Assembly: GCA_002298155.1 (NCBI GenBank)
Contig: DBME01000018.1
Location: 10,533 to 20,611, forward strand
Source of the DNA: Holophagaceae bacterium UBA706
Lineage (GTDB): Bacteria > Acidobacteriota > Holophagae > Holophagales > Holophagaceae
Reading direction: 5' to 3'
DNA: 10,079 nucleotides
Under the pieces are notes generated by a model. The model was not told where the DNA came from, searched no databases, and saw nothing but the letters and a program-made list of their open reading frames with translations. Shown here one piece after another: positions 6,415-10,079 of the stretch. The translations under genes were made by a program, and so were the position numbers. Positions within the stretch are counted from its first letter, which is position 1. Each line of letters opens with the position of its first letter.

Positions 6415-7023
6415 ATGATCCCTGAATCCTTCGCGCTCATCGGCGCCATCATCGGTTCCCTCGGAGGCGTCTTCTACCTCTTCGAGACCCTCGCCGGCAG
6501 GACCCAGCCCAACCGCGTCACCTGGCTGCTGTGGGGCATCTTCCCGGTGGTGATCTTCGTGGCGCAGCGGGCCCAGGGCGTCCAGGGCCTGTCCTGGGTG
6601 ACCTTCGTGGCGGGCCTCATGCCGCTGCTGATCGTCGCCGCGTCCTTCTTCAACCCCAAGGCCTACTGGAAGAGCGAGCCGCGCGACTACCTCCTGATGG
6701 CCGCCGCCATTGTCGGCATCATCCTCTGGGCCCTCACCCACAATCCCAACATGGCCCTGCTGTTCTCGCTGGCCGCCGACCTGCTGGCGGGCATACCGAC
6801 CGTCATCAAGGCCTACCGCCATCCCCAGTCGGAGAGCTGGGTCGCCTTCGCCATCAGCACCTTCGGGTTCGGCCTCAGCTTCCTCTCCATCCACGCCTAC
6901 ACCCTCGAGAACACGACGTTCGTGGCTTACGTGTTCATCATGAACGGCGCCATCGCGCTGCTGGCGTCACGGGGACGGAAACCGGTACAGGCGGACGCAC
7001 CTTCCTCCGGGGAGAGCCGGTAG
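6415..7023 (+). CDS. Seven-helix PQ-loop/SWEET-like membrane protein
   Basis: The 202-aa product is almost entirely hydrophobic, with seven predicted helices at about 5-26, 34-51, 61-79, 91-108, 113-133, 141-160 and 168-185. Two similar loops mark an internal duplication: GRTQPNRVTWLLWG (residues 28-41) after helix 1 and YRHPQSESWVAFAIS (134-148) after helix 5. They resemble the PQ-loop signature of the MtN3/SWEET clan, and the layout is three helices, one linker helix, three helices, as in full-length SWEET transporters. SWEETs move sugars passively across membranes; a sugar role here is inference from fold only. The ATG at 6415 has AAGG 7 nt upstream (6404-6407). The gene is divergent from the Cache kinase (207-bp gap), and its last 97 bp overlap the convergent AraC gene. 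Helix 7 lies partly in that overlap. Confidence 0.75.
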   Translation: MIPESFALIGAIIGSLGGVFYLFETLAGRTQPNRVTWLLWGIFPVVIFVAQRAQGVQGLSWVTFVAGLMPLLIVAASFFNPKAYWKSEPRDYLLMAAAIVGIILWALTHNPNMALLFSLAADLLAGIPTVIKAYRHPQSESWVAFAISTFGFGLSFLSIHAYTLENTTFVAYVFIMNGAIALLASRGRKPVQADAPSSGESR

Positions 7024-7961
7024 CCGCGCAGGTGATTCGGTGAAATCCCGGTGGTCCGCTTGAAGGCGTGGCTGAACGCACTTTCGGAAGCATAGCCGAG
7101 GTCGTAGGCGATGGTGGCCACGGACGCGCGGGTCTCCATCAGGGCGCGCCGCGCCAGCCGCATGCGCCACGCCGTCAGGTAGGTGAGCGGCGGCACCCCG
7201 GCCGCGCTGCGGAAGTGGGTGGCGAAGCTCGTCCGGGACATGCCCGCCGCCTTGGCCAACTCGTCCAGCCGCCACGCCCGGCCGGGTTCGCCGTGCATCA
7301 GCCGCAACGCCGGCGCCAGTTGCTTGTCCATGACCGCCCGCAGCCATCCCGGCGGGAACGCGCCCGTTTCGGCGAGGTGGGCGCGCAGGATGTGGAGGAA
7401 CAGGAGATGAGCCAGCTGGGTGGAGGCGACGCCAGCGCCCGGCAGATCCGCGGCGCGCTCCTGGACCAGCTGGGCCAGAACCCAGTGGGACATGGCCGCC
7501 TGGGGCGACCCGGCCCGGGCGAGCACGAGCGGGGGCAGGACCGCGGTCAGGAGATCACCGCTGCCCTCATCCAGCTCCACGTGGCCGCCCAACAACTGGA
7601 AGTCCTCCCCGCTCCCGAGCCGTGCGGTCTCACGGAAGCAGTCCCGGAACACCGTCACCGCGTCCAGGGGTTCACGGGCCAGGTCGCTCGCGAGGATGAA
7701 GCCACGGGGTGCCGAAAGGAGGAACACATCCCCGGCCACCAGGCGCAGGTCGGAGGGCTCCCCCTCCACCCGGAGCCAGCATCCGCCGCGCACGATGCCG
7801 AAGAACTTGACCATGTCCGGCGGCGGAAACCGCAGGGCCCAGGCACCGCCCGCTTCGAAGGCCCCGGTGATGACGGATCGGGCCTGGGTCAGCGTGAGGA
7901 TTTCCGAGAAGAGATCCGGCATGCCCGAACGATCGCGCAAGTGATACGCATTTTCAAGCAT
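6927..7961 (-). CDS. AraC-family transcriptional regulator with N-terminal cupin-type domain
   Basis: The 344-aa product has a cupin-type ligand domain (about residues 17-200). FFGIVRGGCWLRVEG and LRLVAGDVFLLSAPRGFIL are the typical beta-barrel strands of the AraC_binding/Cupin_6 group. An AraC double helix-turn-helix occupies about 215-315: RLDELAKAAGMSRTSFATHFRSAAGVPPLTYL is split over the first half, and SVATIAYDLGYASESAFSHAFKRTTGISPNHLRGYR forms the second. Family members usually end shortly after that; here about 25 further residues extend into the neighbouring gene. The ATG at 7961 has AGGGA 6 nt upstream. An alternative ATG at 7922-7920 would start at MPDLFSEIL, closer to the usual family N-terminus, but lacks a ribosome site. 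The gene is divergent from an aldo/keto reductase gene across a 126-bp gap with a palindromic element, so it probably controls that gene and itself. Confidence 0.9.
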   Translation of the reverse strand: MLENAYHLRDRSGMPDLFSEILTLTQARSVITGAFEAGGAWALRFPPPDMVKFFGIVRGGCWLRVEGEPSDLRLVAGDVFLLSAPRGFILASDLAREPLDAVTVFRDCFRETARLGSGEDFQLLGGHVELDEGSGDLLTAVLPPLVLARAGSPQAAMSHWVLAQLVQERAADLPGAGVASTQLAHLLFLHILRAHLAETGAFPPGWLRAVMDKQLAPALRLMHGEPGRAWRLDELAKAAGMSRTSFATHFRSAAGVPPLTYLTAWRMRLARRALMETRASVATIAYDLGYASESAFSHAFKRTTGISPNHLRGYRLSPEEGASACTGFRPRDASSAMAPFMMNT

Positions 7962-7996
7962 TCATCGTCCCTGCCCCGCCACCTATCCTGGCTGCG

Positions 7997-8012
7997 GGTC
8001 CTGGACCGGTCC
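7997..8012. promoter_or_regulatory. Compound palindrome between AraC regulator and aldo/keto reductase genes
   Basis: GGTCCTGGACCGGTCC contains two overlapping dyads: GGTCC-T-GGACC (7997-8007) and the perfect 10-bp palindrome GGACCGGTCC (8003-8012). It also gives a direct repeat of GGTCC 11 bp apart (start to start), about one helical turn. It lies near the middle of the divergent gap, a natural place for an operator. In GC-rich DNA short dyads arise by chance, so this is only a candidate. Confidence 0.35.
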
Positions 8013-8087
8013 CGCGGACGCGACACCCGGCGCTTCATCCCCGAACGGGATCCATTTCTTCCTTAACCTTTTCACCAAGGAGCCCCC

Positions 8088-9173
8088 ATGGCACTCGACC
8101 ATTACGTCACACTCGGTCACTCCGGCCTCCGGGTCAGCCCTATCTGCCTGGGAGCCATGACCTTCGGAGAAGATCTCGGCTGGGGTTCGACCGTGGAGGA
8201 ATCCCAGCGGATCATGGACCGCTTCATCGAACTGGGCGGCAACTTCATCGACACCGCGAACTTCTATACGAAGAGCCACTCCGAGAAGATCATCGGAGAC
8301 CATGTGGGCCGCCATGCGGCCAAGCGTGACCGCCTCGTCATCGCCACGAAGTTCAGCGGAAACCTCTACCCCGGGGACCCCAACGGCGGGGGCTCCGGGC
8401 GCAAGTCCGTCATCTCCGCCTGCGAGCATTCCCTGCGCCGGCTCCAGACGGACTACATCGACCTCTACTGGCTCCACAACTGGGACATCCACACACCCAT
8501 CGAGGAGACTATGGCGGCGCTCCACGACCTGGTGAGCTCCGGCAAGGTACGCTACATCGGCGTCTCCGACACCCCGGCCTGGAAGATCGCCCAGGCCAAC
8601 GTGATGGCCCAGTTCCGCGGATGGCCGGCCTTCATCGGTCTGCAGATCGAGTACTCGCTCCTCCAGCGCACGGTGGAACAGGAGCTGGTCCCCCTGGCGC
8701 TGGAATTCGGCCTCGGCATCACGCCCTGGTCGCCCCTCAAGAGCGGCGCGCTCAGCGGAAAGTACACCCGCGGGAACCTGGGGTCTATGGCGCGCGACCG
8801 CGGCCCCTTCCTGGAACCGTTCCTAAACGAGAGGACCTTCACCCTTCTCGATGCGCTGGAAGCCATCGCCAAGGTGCACGAATCCACCGTGGCCCGGGTC
8901 GCGCTGGCCTGGGTATGCGGCCGCCCGGGAGTTGCGTCGACGATCATCGGCGCGCGGCGCCTCGGGCAATTGGAAGACAACGTAGGGGCCCTGTCCGTGA
9001 AACTCACGCCGGAGGAGGTGGCTCAGCTGGATGCCCTCACGGCGCCCACCTTCGGATTCCCGCAGAACATGCAGCCGATCTTCCCGGCCATCCACAACGG
9101 CGGCACCACGGTCAACGGCGTGTATGCCCCGGCTTCCGGTTTCGGGCTGGTGAAGGGGGAGACGCCTTATTGA
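8088..9173 (+). CDS. Aldo/keto reductase
   Basis: The 361-aa product is a complete NAD(P)H-dependent aldo/keto reductase of the TIM-barrel superfamily, a cytosolic enzyme reducing aldehydes or ketones to alcohols. The N-terminus LGHSGLRVSPICLGAMTFG is typical. The catalytic tetrad is visible as Asp55 and Tyr60 in FIDTANFY, Lys88 in ATKF and His130 in YWLHNWD. The cofactor-binding end shows TPWSPLKSGALSGKY and ASTIIGARRLGQLEDNVGAL. Length fits the larger bacterial members (about 320-360 aa). The ATG at 8088 follows a strong AAGGAG (8077-8082) at 5 nt. It is divergent from a cupin-type AraC regulator, a common regulator-target arrangement for such oxidoreductases. Substrate cannot be read from sequence. 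The gene ends 24 bp from the convergent isochorismatase-family gene. Confidence 0.95.
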   Translation: MALDHYVTLGHSGLRVSPICLGAMTFGEDLGWGSTVEESQRIMDRFIELGGNFIDTANFYTKSHSEKIIGDHVGRHAAKRDRLVIATKFSGNLYPGDPNGGGSGRKSVISACEHSLRRLQTDYIDLYWLHNWDIHTPIEETMAALHDLVSSGKVRYIGVSDTPAWKIAQANVMAQFRGWPAFIGLQIEYSLLQRTVEQELVPLALEFGLGITPWSPLKSGALSGKYTRGNLGSMARDRGPFLEPFLNERTFTLLDALEAIAKVHESTVARVALAWVCGRPGVASTIIGARRLGQLEDNVGALSVKLTPEEVAQLDALTAPTFGFPQNMQPIFPAIHNGGTTVNGVYAPASGFGLVKGETPY

Positions 9174-9181
9174 CCGGCGTC
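9161..9181. terminator. Hairpin across the aldo/keto reductase stop codon
   Basis: GACGCC (9161-9166) and GGCGTC (9176-9181) form a perfect 6-bp GC-rich stem with a 9-nt loop that contains the TGA stop (9171-9173). It sits between convergent genes and so could end transcripts from both sides, but no T tract follows on either strand. Confidence 0.35.
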
Positions 9182-9197
9182 GTCCCCACCCGCCACC

Positions 9198-9704
9198 TCA
9201 GAAGCTCGCCTCCGCACTGTCCACCACCGTCACCGACCCGTCCCCCGCGAGAAGCCGGCGCAGGATCCGGTTGTGGTGGCGGACGATCTGCTCCCCCGTC
9301 AGATGCTCATGGTCGAAGGTCGTGTGGGCGTCGCCCACCAGCTGGACGGCGTAGCCCAGCGAAGCCGCCCTCCGGCACGTGGTGTCCACGCAGAAGTCGC
9401 TCTGCATGCCCGCCACGATGAGGCGCTTCACGCCCCGCTCCTGCAGGACGGCATGCAGGTCCGTGCCGAGGAAGGAATCGCAGAACCCCTTCTCGATGAG
9501 CGGATCTCCCGGCTTCCACGCCAGATCCTGATGGAGGCCCGCATCGGGTTCCACCCGGCGGTCCGCGAGGAAGACCACGGGCGCCCCAGCGGCGCGGGCC
9601 CTGGCGATCAGGTGGTTGATCACGCCGAGCACGGCAGGCCCGTTCCAGGGGCCCTCCTCGAAGAGGCTCTTCTGCATGTCGATGACCAGCAGCGCGGCAT
9701 CCAT
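9198..9704 (-). CDS. Isochorismatase-family cysteine hydrolase
   Basis: The 168-aa product matches the isochorismatase-like fold in length and motifs. The N-terminal strand ALLVIDMQKSLF carries catalytic Asp9; Lys72 in PLIEKGFCDSFLGTDL and Cys105 in AGMQSDFCVDTTCRRA complete the Asp-Lys-Cys triad. The closing part has GYAVQLVGDAHTTFDHEHLTGEQIV, as in many members. The superfamily includes isochorismatases, nicotinamidases and various amidohydrolases. This short stand-alone form is closest in look to the generic cysteine-hydrolase group, and the substrate is unknown. The ATG at 9704-9702 was chosen because GGGGGA lies 6 nt upstream and the catalytic strand begins right after it. An in-frame TTG at 9731 would add nine residues of low likelihood. 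It lies 55 bp downstream of a methyltransferase gene on the same strand and may be co-transcribed with it. Confidence 0.9.
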   Translation of the reverse strand: MDAALLVIDMQKSLFEEGPWNGPAVLGVINHLIARARAAGAPVVFLADRRVEPDAGLHQDLAWKPGDPLIEKGFCDSFLGTDLHAVLQERGVKRLIVAGMQSDFCVDTTCRRAASLGYAVQLVGDAHTTFDHEHLTGEQIVRHHNRILRRLLAGDGSVTVVDSAEASF

Positions 9705-9710
9705 GGACCA

Positions 9711-9716
9711 TCCCCC
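9711..9716 (-). promoter_or_regulatory. Shine-Dalgarno site of the isochorismatase-family gene
   Basis: GGGGGA on the minus strand lies 6 nt before the ATG at 9704. It supports that start over the TTG at 9731, for which this sequence would be inside the coding region. Confidence 0.45.
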
Positions 9717-9759
9717 GGGCGGTTCCCCCAAGGGTAGCCGATTGGCCGGGGCGGGTGGT

Positions 9760-10079
9760 TCAGCCTTGGGCGGGAAGCCCCTTCTCGAACAGCGCAGCCT
9801 GGACCTGCGGTCCGAACGCCCAGGGCCCCGGCACCGGGGTCAACCCCGCCTCGCGCGCCCAGGCCAGCTCCACCTGGAAGACCGCCCGGGGACAATGCCC
9901 CCGGGGTTCCCGGATGAGCAGCCTCCCCCCGGGGCGGAGGGCGGCGGCCATCTGCCGGAGGGTCGAAGCCGGGTCCGGCGTTTCGTGCAGAACGTCGATG
10001 GCCACCGCGAGGTCCAGCGTGCCTTCCAGGTCCTGCACCTGCAGGTCGCGGGAGGTGCAGGCCCGCACGTCGATCCGTG
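9760..10079 (-). CDS. SAM-dependent methyltransferase (class I), C-terminal part, runs off right edge
   Basis: About 106 codons are present, ending at TGA 9762-9760; the start lies beyond the window. The visible part contains LDLAVAIDVLHETPDPASTLRQM and then AAALRPGGRLLIREPRGH. These are the motif IV-like strand and post-motif Pro-Gly-Gly turn of Rossmann-fold methyltransferases (compare the general pattern D-x-L-H-E ... L-x-P-G-G-x-L-L-I-x-E-P). The glycine-rich SAM-binding motif I should be further upstream, outside the window. An in-frame GTG at 10068-10066 is internal, not the start, since the open frame and family pattern continue to the edge. The methyl acceptor cannot be determined. 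The isochorismatase-family gene follows 55 bp downstream on the same strand. Confidence 0.8.
   Translation of the reverse strand, partial: RIDVRACTSRDLQVQDLEGTLDLAVAIDVLHETPDPASTLRQMAAALRPGGRLLIREPRGHCPRAVFQVELAWAREAGLTPVPGPWAFGPQVQAALFEKGLPAQG

Noticed and set aside
7068..8066. Plus-strand open frame (332 codons) opposite the AraC regulator
   Set aside because: The minus strand encodes a full cupin plus helix-turn-helix regulator. The plus frame is Arg/Gly/Gln-rich without domains.
9705..9731. TTG start adding nine residues to the isochorismatase-family protein
   Set aside because: The ATG at 9704 has a good ribosome site at 6 nt and the catalytic strand begins directly after it. The TTG has no site, and the extension would contain the ribosome site itself.
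1..10079. Mobile elements, CRISPR arrays, tRNA or rRNA genes
   Set aside because: I saw no transposase or integrase motifs, no regularly spaced repeats, no terminal repeats and no tRNA-like or rRNA-like sequence. Base composition is even across the window.

Overview
This is a GC-rich bacterial chromosomal window. Its coding is dense, with strong GC preference at third codon positions, several GTG/TTG starts and recognisable Shine-Dalgarno (SD) sites. The mix of Cache and PAS histidine kinases, AraC regulators and small stand-alone enzymes suits a free-living, environmentally responsive Gram-negative. My impression is an Acidobacteriota of the Holophaga/Geothrix type, but this is untested. I see no tRNA, rRNA, CRISPR array, insertion sequence, phage gene or replication origin.

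Layout. (1) 1-212, minus: N-terminal fragment of a polysaccharide deacetylase, running off the left edge. (2) 388-549, plus: a probable 53-aa single-pass membrane protein starting at TTG. (3) 571-999, minus: a DUF1801 protein, divergent from (4) 1198-2148, plus: an AraC-type regulator fused to a GyrI-like effector domain. The gap between them carries a perfect 7-7-7 inverted repeat. (5) 2200-6207, minus: a signalling cluster in the order Cache-domain histidine kinase, RsbQ-like alpha/beta hydrolase, PAS-domain histidine kinase. The last two overlap by 8 bp. (6) 6415-7023, plus: a seven-helix PQ-loop/SWEET-like membrane protein. It overlaps the convergent (7) 6927-7961, minus: an AraC regulator with a cupin-type N-terminus, by 97 bp. 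(8) 8088-9173, plus: an aldo/keto reductase divergent from that regulator. (9) 9198-9704, minus: an isochorismatase-family hydrolase, downstream of (10) 9760-10079, minus: the C-terminal part of a SAM-dependent methyltransferase that runs off the right edge.

How the parts may work together. The most interesting unit is the hydrolase/PAS-kinase pair. In Bacillus, RsbQ supplies a still-unknown signal to the PAS domain of the phosphatase RsbP. Here the hydrolase is translationally coupled to a protein whose PAS domain is followed by a histidine kinase, so the same sensing logic would feed a phosphorelay. No response regulator is encoded in the window for either kinase. The two AraC regulators each sit divergent from a single gene (DUF1801 protein; aldo/keto reductase), suggesting local regulator-target pairs. 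Convergent gene ends at 2148/2200 and 9173/9198 carry compact hairpins, and those at 6927/7023 overlap instead.
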